A DNA stretch of 64,000 bases from Galeruca laticollis (taxonomy: Eukaryota; Arthropoda; Insecta; Coleoptera; Chrysomelidae). The stretch covers positions 111,792,183 through 111,856,182 of the forward strand of contig OY998180.1 in NCBI GenBank assembly GCA_963921935.1. The letters run 5' to 3'. Below, piece by piece: positions 54,284-64,000 of this stretch. The notes under the pieces were generated by a model. That model ran no database searches. It saw nothing but the letters and a program-made list of their open reading frames with translations, and was not told where the DNA came from. Made by a program: the position numbers and the translations under genes. Positions within the stretch are counted from its first letter, which is position 1, and the number at the start of each line of letters is the position of its first letter.

Positions 54284-55974
54284 TTAAAAAAAATGTTCTG
54301 CTTATTTGTCTGCTACTTACGGCCAGAACTTAAACTTAAAACATTTATCATTTAATTTTGAAGGGAGGAACAAAGTAAGGAGAGATTTTTTCATGTAAAA
54401 TTCTAAGCTGTACAATTTTTGTTAAGAATTTTTTTTGTCCAACTTTCACAGTCTTCGAGTAATTGCAAAAAAATACTATAAAATTTTTTTTCCAACACGT
54501 TTCCCAGTGCTGCAGACACTAAAACCTTTTACAGATTGTTATCTTTGAAACTCCGTTATTTCAAAAATGCAAAGTTGTGTCAAAAATTTTAATTTCAGAC
54601 ATTATTTGACTGGACTATTAGTTTATCAAAATTCGCAAGACAGTCGTTCCACTGTTCTAAAAATGTTCTTATCTATTCGTAATTAAGTAGAAAGTGAGTT
54701 TAACCATTACTTCAGAACTTCATTGTATAAAATACTTGTTTATCATAATAAACAAAATATTTTTAAAAGTATTAATCTTCCTCGGCGATAGCTTACTAAT
54801 AATTATTAATTTTTTCGCAGAAACCAGCAATTAGTGATAAAATCTAAACAAAGTTTTAATTGTTTATCTAGAAATGGTGTGTGTGGTCAATAGGGTGACG
54901 GTATCAATTTAAAAATATCATTCAAAAGCGAACTTGTAAGATAATTGCTAAGTTGTCACTTGGAGAAATTTGTTTTCTTAAAATATATGTTTATATTTAC
55001 TAATCGATGAAAGTTATGAGGCCAGAGATAAAGTGCACTGCACGCTTAATTCCAAAATATAAACAAATACGTTATTAATAGTAATAATAAACTTAGACTA
55101 ATGAATTATTTTCAATTACCATTCATTAAATCAATCATGAGTACGTATAAAATAAAGGATGTCTCATAATTCTTCACAAAAATGAATCTGGTTACAAACA
55201 AACATATAAAATTCAATCTGTAAATTTTATTAAAAACAAGAAATTACGAGCAACTACATCTACCGCTTCAAAATGAGCCTTTTCTTTCAAGAATTCCCAG
55301 ACAAAAATTCTACAGGGATTAGATCTGGTAAGATGAGAGACCATAGTAAGTCCCCTTATTTAATATGGGATTTAAATTACTCGTTTACACTAATCTTTCT
55401 ACAAATCCTCGTATAATTTCTGCATTAGAATGCCGCCAGGGAAAGAGCATCTCATATAAAAAAATATATTTTTAATGATCAGCTACAGTTTTTGCTTAAA
55501 CTATCGGAGCAACGAGATACTGAGGATATCCTTACTTGAAATAACGTATAAAATGCACACATCTCATAATGATTGGATCCACCCAATATATGCTTTGCTT
55601 TTGTAACCGGCTACATGTGAAATTTTGCTACCTTAGATCGTGCTATTCAAAAGTCCCCTCCCCCCCTCGTATCTTTTGAACGGCTACACTTACATTAATA
55701 AAATTTGGAGGGTGAAAATAAAGTGTTGTAAACTTTTCTACGAATGGTAACAGGTGATGTAATAGATGACGTCACAGTGCCACTCTGACCAATAATTTTA
55801 AATAGGACCTTATGGCAAGTGATACCTCGCTTGAAAGGCATTGACATTGGCTACATAGCCATATTAATTTTGTTTGGGTTTAAATTAATTTTGACGGATA
55901 AATTAAATAAATACCAAAAGTATTGAAATTATTTTTTTAAACTTAATGAATCAAATATCAACAATGGATTCTTA
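54284..55974. other. Mostly unassigned; mariner-type non-coding text at the right
   Basis: 54.3-55.2 kb shows nothing. 55620-55910 (cccctcgtatcttttgaacggctacac, ataggaccttatggcaagtgatacctcgc) is the kind of untranslated text that accompanies the mariner fragment at 55975-56217, but I cannot prove the boundary. Confidence 0.4.
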
Positions 55975-56217
55975 TAGCGAGTGTTCGAAATGTGCTCCGT
56001 CTACTTCCTGACAGTAATACATCCTATTAGTAAACTCTTGTCGTACTCGTTCGAATGTGCCAGCTGAAATAGCATTGCATTCTTCAGTAATTCTTTCTAT
56101 CAAAACACCAATGCTATCTGGTGCCGTAGTATAAACCTTGGATTTCAAGTACCCCATAGAAAAAAATCTAATGGTGTCAGATCTGGTGACCGAGGTGGCC
56201 ATTCTATAGGACCTCGC
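55975..56217 (-). pseudogene. Mariner-type transposase C-terminal fragment
   Basis: The minus strand reads IEWPPRSPDLTPLDFFLWG (third catalytic Asp region) and, after a one-base frame change, YLKSKVYTTAPDSIGVLIER ... FTNRMYYCQEVDGAHFEH, the usual C-terminus of insect mariner relatives. It abuts LINE sequence at about 56218; an apparent 142-codon frame (55972-56400) runs across this junction and is a chimera of two unrelated pieces. Confidence 0.88.
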
Positions 56218-57120
56218 TAGTAAGAACAGAACACCCACATCAGTCCTTTTATCTTTAATCCATTGCGTGCTTTCCATTAGTTTTTTGTTGGGTTCTCCTA
56301 CTACTAATATAGCTATATTCCTTTTGATAGCTGTTGCATATGCGAGATCGTGTGCTACCTTCTCTCTCCCTAGATTTGTCTGTAGAATTTTAGTCGACAT
56401 TTTGGGTTATATTGTTTCCTCCTGGTGCTACAACTGCGTTATCCCTGGTAGGTTTTCTGTATTGTGGGCATTTTTGGTCGTATCTGTGACCTTCTATTTT
56501 GCAAACTATACATGCTGGTTGGTTTGAACAGTCTTTCGCAATATGTCCCGGCTGTGTGCACTTCAGGCAGTTTTCGGATCTATCCTCTCCGGTGCAGTTT
56601 TCTCTCCGGTGTCCGAATAGGTGGCATATGTAGCATTTTTGTATACTACTTCTTTTTCTAGCTCTACAGTGTATCTACCCAATCTTATTTCACCCCTGTG
56701 TATCACTTTCTTGGCTATTTCTTTCTTCATAACCACAGTAGCAGTTTGATTTCCACTTTGAGTTGGCTTCATCGAAATTATCCTGAAATACTTATCTGAG
56801 ACTTTTTCTGCTTTTGATATTTCTCTGAGTAGTTCCTCTTCCTCTATGCTAGCGTCGATATCAGTAATTTGAACTACTATGTCGTTATTTGTGATAATCA
56901 CGTCAGTTTTATCTCCCATGTCTTGTATAGTTTATTTAAGGGCCATTGCCTTTCCTCTCCCTCTCCTGACTTCCAGCATAAGGTCCCCTTGTTTGGTTTT
57001 CCTTATCGATGTTACATCTATCCCTTTCTCTTCTATATCCAAGGAGCGTTTAACCGATCTAAGCAGATCTGCGTAGCTCCTTCCTTCTGATGCTTTAATG
57101 AACACCTGCCTGTGCTGAGT
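56218..57120 (-). pseudogene. R1-like LINE: end of ORF1 (gag) and start of ORF2
   Basis: ORF1 starts upstream of the preserved text (VFIKASEGRSYADLLRSVKR, GIDVTSIRKTKQGDLMLEVR) and, after a stop and a frame change, ends with three CCHC knuckles (CYICHLFGHRRENC, CLKCTQPGHIAKDC, CIVCKIEGHRYDQKC). Its stop taa (56390-56392) overlaps the ORF2 start ATG (56398-56400). ORF2 begins STKILQTNLGREKVAHDLAY, an endonuclease N-terminus (NLGR...A.DL.....VGEPN), and is cut at 56218 by mariner sequence. The rest of ORF2 is absent. Confidence 0.85.
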
Positions 57121-57185
57121 CGTGGTAAGATATATCTGGGTAGAGAGAGCATTGGTTCAGTCATTCTTTACCTCATTGCAACAGC

Positions 57186-57418
57186 ATGTATGCGTTACAG
57201 CATAGTAAACAATGCCAATACGCAAGCGGGACGGCGTTTAAGTTCGTCAGATTTGGTACTTCAGTTTCTTTAAAGCCATCAGTAATTTCTGGAATATCTA
57301 GTATCAGCAAATTGTTATTTGTTGATTCATTTAAAAAGCCATTATTGTTAGCAAAGATATTTTTTCTACGCCCTATCTTTAAAGTACCTTGTATTTCGTC
57401 GGTTTGCAGCGCTTAAAG
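57186..57418 (-). other. Short open minus-strand stretch, unrecognised
   Basis: About 75 codons without a stop on the minus strand (QTDEIQGTLKIGRRKNIFAN ... LTNLNAVPLAYWHCLLCC). No start codon at its beginning and no motif I recognise. Could be a repeat-derived exon remnant or chance. Confidence 0.2.
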
Positions 57419-57424
57419 TGGTTG

Positions 57425-57770
57425 TTTATGGTTAGAGTGAAAAAAAGTAAAAAAGCGTTAAAAAAAGTGCCATAACGTTAACTTTATTTCACGCTTCCCA
57501 TAAGCTAACACAATGAATCTTGGCTGGGCATCGAGGATGGACTTTCATGAAACTTTATGGTTAGAGTGAAAAAAAGTAAAAAAGCGTTAAAAAAAGTGCC
57601 ATAACGTTAACTTTATTTCACGCTTCCCATAAGCTAACACAATGAATCTTGGCTAGGCATCGAGGATGTACTTCCATGAAACTTGGAATACGTATAACTT
57701 ACACAATGAATCTTGGCTGGGCATAGAGGATGGACTTTCATGAAACTTGGGATACGTATAATTGTAATTT
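57425..57770. repeat. Tandem duplication, 129-bp unit, about 2.5 copies
   Basis: tttatggttagagtgaaaa recurs at 57425 and 57554, with the intervening sequence repeated almost exactly; a third partial unit (acacaatgaatcttggctgg) follows at 57700. Each unit contains ggctgggcatcgaggatg, the word seen in the inverted-repeat element and near the Cryptons. Confidence 0.93.
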
Positions 57771-57835
57771 ACCGAAGGAGCTTAATTAAAATATCCCAAA
57801 TTTCTATTTGAATTTAATTTTTTTGTATAGGGCTG

Positions 57836-57965
57836 TAGAAAAAATAATGTATGCAACATGTGCATAAAGTGTCTTTTTTCACTCATGGAATTGCCGGTCA
57901 ACTTTTTCCATTCGTGAAAAAAAGTACCACTTTATGCACTTGTTGCATAAATTACTATTCTAGCT
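57836..57965. repeat. Imperfect palindrome, tgcaacatgtgcataaag family
   Basis: tgcaacatgtgcataaagtg and its near complement (cactttatgcacttgttgca) surround about 60 bp including ccattcgtgaaaaaaag. The right half also occurs at 25375-25420. Confidence 0.75.
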
Positions 57966-58516
57966 GCGGTTTGTTCTGATTATCGGCGATAAATATATCA
58001 CTCTTGTTATTTTCTACATTGGTTTGTTGTTCACAATTCGACATAATTGTTCGAAGCGAACATCGTAAACCTCGATCCTGAAAAAATATTTAGTTGTAAA
58101 GTCCTCGACTCCATCCTTAAAATAATACATTTTTTTTAAGTAAGGTATTTTCTTACCCAAAAAAACTAATAAATGGTCTTATCCCCGTATTTTTAAGTTG
58201 TGTGACAACAAACACTGCAAAGAAATCAATTTAGGTTTTTTGACTCAATAAACTAATTTTTAATGGAAATCAAAACCATTTTTTACTATTCCAATAGCAG
58301 TCCATTGCCATGGATAGCTGATAATGGATAATTCTATAATTATACAAATACATAAAACGAGATATTCCTGTATCTCCCCAGCATCATGATGTCAGAGCAA
58401 AGTTAGTATTAAAAATCCGTAAGTCCAAGACAAATGAAAAATGGCGATTGAGGGTGTAAAACCATTAGTTTTTAGTAAATAAATGTGTTGAACATGTTTG
58501 CATGTACTTATCGTTC
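57966..58516. other. Unassigned stretch
   Basis: Nothing recognised before the MULE target site. Confidence 0.5.
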
Positions 58517-61401
58517 GCATCAAAACATTCTGCTACCCATTCTAGCCATATTCCGAAAATTTGACCAATCAAATTCGATGTGGCTATTTTGAGTGGCATA
58601 ATGTTACTACATCCTCTAGATCAGGGGTCAGAATGTCGACCTGTTGCACTCGTCCGTTAGAGGTGATGGTGTAATGCAGGTAAATCCTATACATAATCAA
58701 ACACAATATGATATTGCTGTATGTAAAAACAATATCGACAATTTTCTTTTATCATCTTTACATTTCATTTATTAATTTACCTGTTTCTACACATATTATA
58801 GTTCTTAACTCCATTATTAAATAATTATTTATTATAAAGGAACTATGATAATTGCCCAATATTCTTAAGAAATATATAATTGTCTGAATTCGTTATAAAA
58901 ACTTGTTTTAAAAATAAAATACACAATGAAAAAAATCTAAGGAACACCAATAAGAAGTTTTCAAAAAATATTCTTTAAATAGTTTTGAAAGTCTGCACAG
59001 TATTTTTTTTCAGAAAATTTCTGAGAAACAGGAAGAGTTCCAATCAGAGGGGATAATTATTCAGAAAACCCATTTGCTCTCATAGTAGTAACTAAAATAA
59101 TGCAAAGAGCACATAATTTGCCATTCGCCAAAGATATTGTATTTGTTGACAGTACATCATCCTGCAATGCACTAAATCATTGTTTAACATTTTTATTGAC
59201 ACCCTGCAGTTGGCAATAATTATAACGTCAGGACAGCCAGTAAGCAGGATTTCAACTGTTAAAAGACTCTGTGCCAAATTCATTTTGCGGGCAAGGTTTT
59301 CCGAAAATTTTTATGACTGATGATTCGAATTCCGAAAGATGGGCTTTAAAATCTGTATGGACCAACTCTAAAACTTCGTTTTGTCGGTTTCATGTATTAC
59401 AGTCGGTGTGGCGCTGGTTGTGGGAGAAAAAACATGATATTCCACAAGATCGTCGAAAAGAATTCTATCAAAACTTTCATAATGTTTCAGTCTACTTTAC
59501 AGAAGATAAAGCTAAAGAGGAATTTAACTTGGCAATTCTGAATTCTACTTCACTGCTGGAATGGCAAAAATATTTAACGGATAACTGGAATAGGGGGGCA
59601 GACTGGTGTTTAGCCTACAGACATGCAACAACCTATGGGCATCAAACAAATAATAACAGTGAGATAAGTGTTCGGTTATTTAAAGATATAGTGCTCTCAA
59701 GAAATACGGCATGTAATGCAGCGGCAGTAGTTGATTTCTGTTGCACAGCAATGGAAGACTACTATTAGCGAGGAATAAGAAATTATATTCATCAGAGTGA
59801 TTCGACGTGTAGGTTGCTTTTGAAAAGGTATATTGGGAAAATAAAATACTCACAGAAACAAGACATTTCACAGTTGTCTAATGACCTATTTTCTGTCCCG
59901 AGTGAAAGTTCGGATGAAATGTAGAACGTGCCCATTTCAAACGGATTTTGCAGATGTGAAGTTGGACGACTAGAGTCTTTTTGTAAACACCAGGCTGGAG
60001 TTCTCCATTATTATGAAAAATTAAATTTAAATTATCCAAACTGTAGTGTCGAATCAAGGTATTTAATGACACAGCTGGCTTTTGGAGGGGATGTCCAGTC
60101 AAAAGATTTTTATATGTCATTTGCATTTGCAAATCAAAACATGACTGAACGAATGGATCAATCTCCCGAAAATATTACCACTGTTAACTTAAATGATAGT
60201 TTAATATCGGAATATAATATTGAAAATCGCCAACCATCAACCGACCTCAAACGAGAGGAAAACATTAGGGAGGATTTTTTGCCTCACTTATTGATTTGAT
60301 GAAGAAAAATCATACAAAGTTTGGCACTACTGCCCAAAGTTGTAGAAGATTTGTATCCAGACTAAGTTCAATTAAAACGGAAAATGTATGGCAAACTTTT
60401 TAAATGAAGCTGAAAGTTGCAGCCCTCTTAAATTTAAAAGGAGATCGCAATTAACGTACAACCAACTGCTGTTGCTCGACGAAGACCAGGAGTACTAAGG
60501 GCATGCAAAAGAGCTCCTATAAGCCGCCCAGCCCAATGTGAACCAACAAGAAAAATAGCAAAACGGCGTCATAATTTGGCAGAAGATATTCGAGAAAATC
60601 GTCCTAATTCCTTAACACATGGCGCTGCACATTAACTTACTTTCCTTTTTTATTTTATGAATGTGCCTCTTTAATTGAGGTAAAATCATGTATGTTTATT
60701 TTATATTTCTTTCAATATACATCTATATCATAGATATATATTCATATTATTTATTTATTTCTTTGAACCTCTGCATATTTTGTAAATAATAATGCTATTT
60801 TTTTTAAGGGTACATTTTATAAAATTATTTTCTATAAAAGAGATCTTCATATTTTGTTAACAAGGGATTGTTGTTCAATCTTATTAAGAAAGTTAAAAAA
60901 TTGTACTGACAAATACGTGTAGTCTTTGAAAAATTTAGAACTTGAATTTTCAATTATAATTCCTACTTTGCTAAATCAAAATTTGTTAACTCTTTGAATT
61001 TATTTAAAATAAACATATCTGTTAAATCGCCCCTTTCAATATAATAGTGTTCTCTCATTAGCAAGACTAGTATACTTTTAAGGAATGCAAAATATAGAAA
61101 TATTAGAACACATTAAAATCGTTCCCATTCTTGATGAAATTAAATCTAAATTTCTGAATTGTATAATACGTACAAAAACAGTTTTAGATATTTTAACATG
61201 AAATATTGTTTGTTGAATATAATACTAATGCTCTGTCGCCTAAAACATTCTGACCCTGTAAACAGCCCCATCATCGTCCCGACATTCTGACCCCTGATCT
61301 AGCGCATGTAACAACATTATGCCACTCAAAATAGGCACATCAAATTTGATTGGTCAGATTTTCGGACTATGGCTAGAATGGGTGGCAGAATGTTTTGATG
61401 C
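58517..61401 (+). mobile_element. Complete Mutator-like (MULE) transposon with 122-bp TIRs
   Basis: 58517-58638 and 61280-61401 are inverted copies of equal length with a few substitutions (gcatcaaaacattctgc ... gatcaggggtcagaatgtcg). Directly outside lie ttatcgttc (58508-58516) and ttaccgttc (61402-61410): a 9-bp target duplication with one mismatch, the length typical of MULEs. The transposase pseudogene is on the plus strand. Confidence 0.93.
59052..60635 (+). pseudogene. MULE transposase with SWIM zinc finger
   Basis: Successive frames give: NPFALIVVTKIMQRAHNLPF then IVFVDSTSSCNAL (first catalytic Asp), LAIIITSGQPVSRIST, then GQGFPKIFMTDDSNSERWALK (second Asp), FCRFHVLQSVWRWLWEKKHD, TNNNSEISVRLFKDIVLSRN, a SWIM-type finger CRCEVGRLESFCKHQ (CxC...CxH, near 59960), and a basic C-terminus (VARRRPGVLRACKRA...KIAKRRHNLAEDI) stopping at 60633-60635. 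At least four frame breaks (about 59210, 59270, 59770, 60310) inactivate it. The order of MULE core then SWIM is standard. Confidence 0.88.
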
Positions 61402-62377
61402 TTACCGTTCATATTTATACACTTTCATCAAATCTAACTTGCAGAATCGCACAACATCGGGAGGTAAACACAGAGCAAGTCTATTGTTTACATCCAAATG
61501 GCGGTTTAATTGTGGACATACGTGGTTTACGTTTATATTTGACACCGGCGACGACTTATGGGAAATTCTTTTTTAGGAGTAGTAAATTACAGAAACATTT
61601 TGGAGATACGATATTTTCTTCAACTGTAGGTTTTTTAATTATGTCAGAGAGGGCGCAAAAAGGTCGATTTTGATAAAATGTGGACTTACGGGTTTTTCTG
61701 TTTAAGGCTGGTTTAAGATTCCTCCATCGGACTTTGCATACAGGGTAGATCCATATAAATCCTACATATATTCCCATTTCTATTTGTTTCACGCTTATTT
61801 TGAGAAAACATTTTAGTTTTAGGAAATTTATAATATTTAATTCTCTTCTGCTTGACTTATTATATCAATACATAGTTTACGCTTGGAACCTAGATTACTT
61901 TGTTCTTTGGCCTTAACCTATCATTTATAAATAATATTGACAACGTGCCACTCCTGCACTACCTGAATTTATTCCAATTTAAAAGATATTAGTTATTCTT
62001 AACTTAACGTTTTTAATCTAGACGGTCTACTCTCACAGCTATTTTACGACCTTCTTTTTCCCTTTCTCCGCTCGTCTCGTAAAATGTGACGTCACGAGAC
62101 GACGGCACGATGAAAAGAAAACAATATTAATGTCGCTTAGAGTAAAACATGAATTATGGATACTATAAAATTTGGATGTTAAATAGGGGTGATTTGTATT
62201 TGTAATTTGCTTAACTCGTAAATTTTAATTAGTCTAACCTATTGAATATTTCGATTTTATTTTCTGGGTAGTATTAATCCTATGCTAATGTAAAAGAGGA
62301 TCTGCTCGTTTACCGGCTGTCTCCACACAAATTTAAATAATACAAATAGAAAGTAATATTAAAAAATCTAGGCATAT
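61402..62377. other. Unassigned stretch
   Basis: No gene recognised. catacagggtagatcc (61737) is another mariner-like end, and 62076-62104 holds a small palindrome cgtctcgt...acgagacg. Confidence 0.4.
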
Positions 62378-62505
62378 AGGATCCCCCTACTAAAAAAGTC
62401 TAGATATCGAGTACCCCTACTGAAAAGTCTAGGCATTGAGGATTACCATAGCGGAAAGAGTCTACGCATTGAGGACCCCCTTACTGGAAATAGTATAGGA
62501 ATCGA
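62378..62505. repeat. Minisatellite, about 33-bp unit, four copies
   Basis: Units of aaagtctaggcattgagga plus ccccctactg (62378, 62402, 62436, 62463) with substitutions. The same word occurs singly near Crypton 1 (35000) and in the inverted-repeat element (29690, 31796, 31855). Confidence 0.85.
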
Positions 62506-62690
62506 CTATTTCACTCACCTACGAAATGAACCAATCAGAAGCTCTAGTCAAGTTCGGCTTACCGATAATACCAAACTTGACTCTTGACTCTGATTGGCCT
62601 ATCAAGTTCGGTGTTTTCAGATTTGTTTACAGAGTGCATGTGACAGTTAAACGTCAAATATAAGTGATTACGCTGTGCACGCATTCAAAA

Positions 62691-63003
62691 ATGAGTAGAT
62701 TTGGGATGAATTCTATCGAATCAATCAACGAAAAAATCGATGAAAATGTACCGAAAAATACGAGGAAATCGAAGGAGTACATTTGGAAGCAATTTACCAG
62801 ATTTTGCGATGAACTAAAATACCTATTAGATGAAGCAACGCCTGTCGAGAGACTAGCTATTATTTTGAAAAAAACTTATAGCAAATGTCAGAAATTATAG
62901 CAATCAAGATGTAACAAATATTGCAAGTACAAGCGCGTGTTCAAATAATCAAGCTCAAAACATTGTATATAATAACTGTACAATTTATAATAATTATAAT
63001 TGA
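62691..63003 (+). pseudogene. Crypton derivative, copy 3, recombinase core deleted
   Basis: Starts MSRFGMNSIESINEK and KNTRKSKEYIWKQFTRFCDE, resembling the Crypton N-terminal domain (compare YEKQYAQYKQW and YEKEYRQFCEW). After stop-containing text at 62898 it resumes as SNQDVTNIASTSACSNN ... QNIVYNNCTIYNNYN with a stop at 63001-63003, resembling the short tails of copies 1 and 2 (AQNCIFNININNSKI, FENCQNIVLHVHEN). The entire catalytic region is absent. Low sequence similarity makes the assignment moderate. Confidence 0.55.
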
Positions 63004-63183
63004 AAAATATTTCAGTATGTTATGGTTATTGTTGGTAGTGTAGTATTTCTTTCGATGTCAATGTTTTCTGTTCATTGAAATTTATTGATTTCTCAGGTCA
63101 ACTTTTTTGCCAATTTCCTCTAATCCTGCCGAATTTCAGATTTTTTATCTTTCACTCTGTTTGTGAAATAGTCTAATAAAATT

Positions 63184-63333
63184 CCACTCGTGATTGAATT
63201 TATCTCATAAGTCTGTCTTTCATTTATGATTTCAACTGAATTGATTCGAGAAAACACCACGAGTCCGCAGGACAATTCAGTTTCGTTCAAAGACGAATCG
63301 ACAGACTTATCGCGAAAATTCAATCACTTGTGG
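63184..63333. repeat. Inverted repeat with 34-35 bp arms
   Basis: ccactcgtgattgaattt...ataagtctgtc (63184-63217) is mirrored by gacagacttat...aaattcaatcacttgtgg (63299-63333). A 67-codon minus-strand frame overlapping it is not a recognised gene. Confidence 0.75.
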
Positions 63334-64000
63334 TATTACTACTGAAAATTTCGTATGTTTCCTCTCCCCGCAATTCTATATTTTTTAAATAATTGAAAAA
63401 TATATTTACGGGCAATTTACGCACAGATTTGCCATATAAATCATATATGATCTTCCAGTTGCAGCATTAATGATAAGTTTCCATGTATTTATTAAAAAGA
63501 TATTCAGATCTAAAAAATAAAAGTTGTAACTTTTGTAAAAATATTTCTAAAGTTGAACGTTGGTCATGTGTAGTTTCGACATTTCGGAAAGAGAATCAAT
63601 GTCGCCAACGGTGATTCATTTCTTGCAGGTGTGGTGGTCGATGATTGAGTTTCATCCGCCCTGATGCCCCGAATCTCGAATCGGGGCGTTATTCTTGATC
63701 GTTCCCAACGACATGCATACGCAAGCCTGTGAATACTCTATTTGCGAATAGTTCTTAAAATGATATTCTCGAGCACCGTTACTAAAATCATCGAATTGTA
63801 TCGTCCTCACAACAGCGTCAGTTGACGTTACAATACAAATGTCATTTGGTTATGTCAAATGTAAGGGTGCATTCATATGCTACGTCGGGCGCGTTTTATG
63901 CGATCGGATGCTTAGATCTGGTAAATAGTCGAGTCGTTCAGATGCTAGCGGTAAATTTTACCAATCGTGCAACCATTTAACCCAGTCGACACATCGGTAA
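63334..64000. other. Unassigned stretch
   Basis: No gene recognised. A short hairpin (gccccga...tcggggc, 63664-63687) is present. Confidence 0.5.

Noticed and set aside
63664..63687. GC-rich hairpin resembling a bacterial terminator
   Set aside because: No U-tract follows and the DNA is eukaryotic; also not a tRNA arm, since no other tRNA parts are near.

Overview
The window is AT-rich, intron-bearing eukaryotic DNA from an arthropod, most likely an insect. The families present (Ty3/Gypsy, Jockey-, R1-, I- and CR1-like LINEs, Penelope, mariner, IS630-type DDE transposons, pogo, piggyBac, MULE, Crypton) fit a large, repeat-rich insect genome such as a beetle's, but species cannot be read from the sequence. 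I found no convincing host gene, tRNA or rRNA. Essentially everything recognisable is a mobile element or its debris, and all but one coding region are broken.

Layout. 1-1010: end of a Jockey-like LINE whose longer relative lies at 44.3-47.1 kb. 1.2-5.7 kb: minisatellite, TA repeats and a hammerhead-like motif. 5709-12157: a young Ty3/Gypsy element with 98% identical LTRs, 4-bp target duplication, tRNA-Leu-type primer site, polypurine tract and one intact 1839-codon gag-pol ORF, lying beside or inside a Penelope-like element (12164-13362). 14.8-19.8 kb: mariner-like element with terminal inverted repeats of about 560-590 bp, occupied by a CR1-like LINE. 20.8-29 kb: two related copies plus one divergent copy of an IS630/Tc1-mariner transposon with very wide D-E spacing; one copy retains an intron. 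29.5-32 kb: long inverted repeats enclosing satellite arrays. 33.2-36.6 kb: two Crypton tyrosine recombinase genes (a third, internally deleted, at 62.7 kb). 37.9-42.3 kb: two LINEs. 43.4-44.1 kb: near-perfect foldback. 44.3-47.1 kb: Jockey-like LINE. 48.4-49.0 kb: LINE 3' end. 49083-51904: complete pogo element. 51971-54283: complete piggyBac element. 56-57 kb: mariner fragment joined to an R1-like LINE. 58517-61401: complete MULE with 122-bp TIRs.

The most interesting item is the Gypsy polyprotein. Downstream of integrase it carries about 130 residues resembling a TARG1/OARD1-type macro (ADP-ribose-binding) domain, followed by a CCCH zinc finger; its Gag begins with a SAP motif and a repetitive coiled coil. 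This suggests, as inference only, a retrotransposon that captured ADP-ribose and RNA-binding modules, possibly acting on host PARP-based control. Second-tier leads are the recombinase-site-like palindromes around a Crypton, the intron-containing wide-spacing DDE transposase, and a foldback with a covarying hammerhead-like hairpin.
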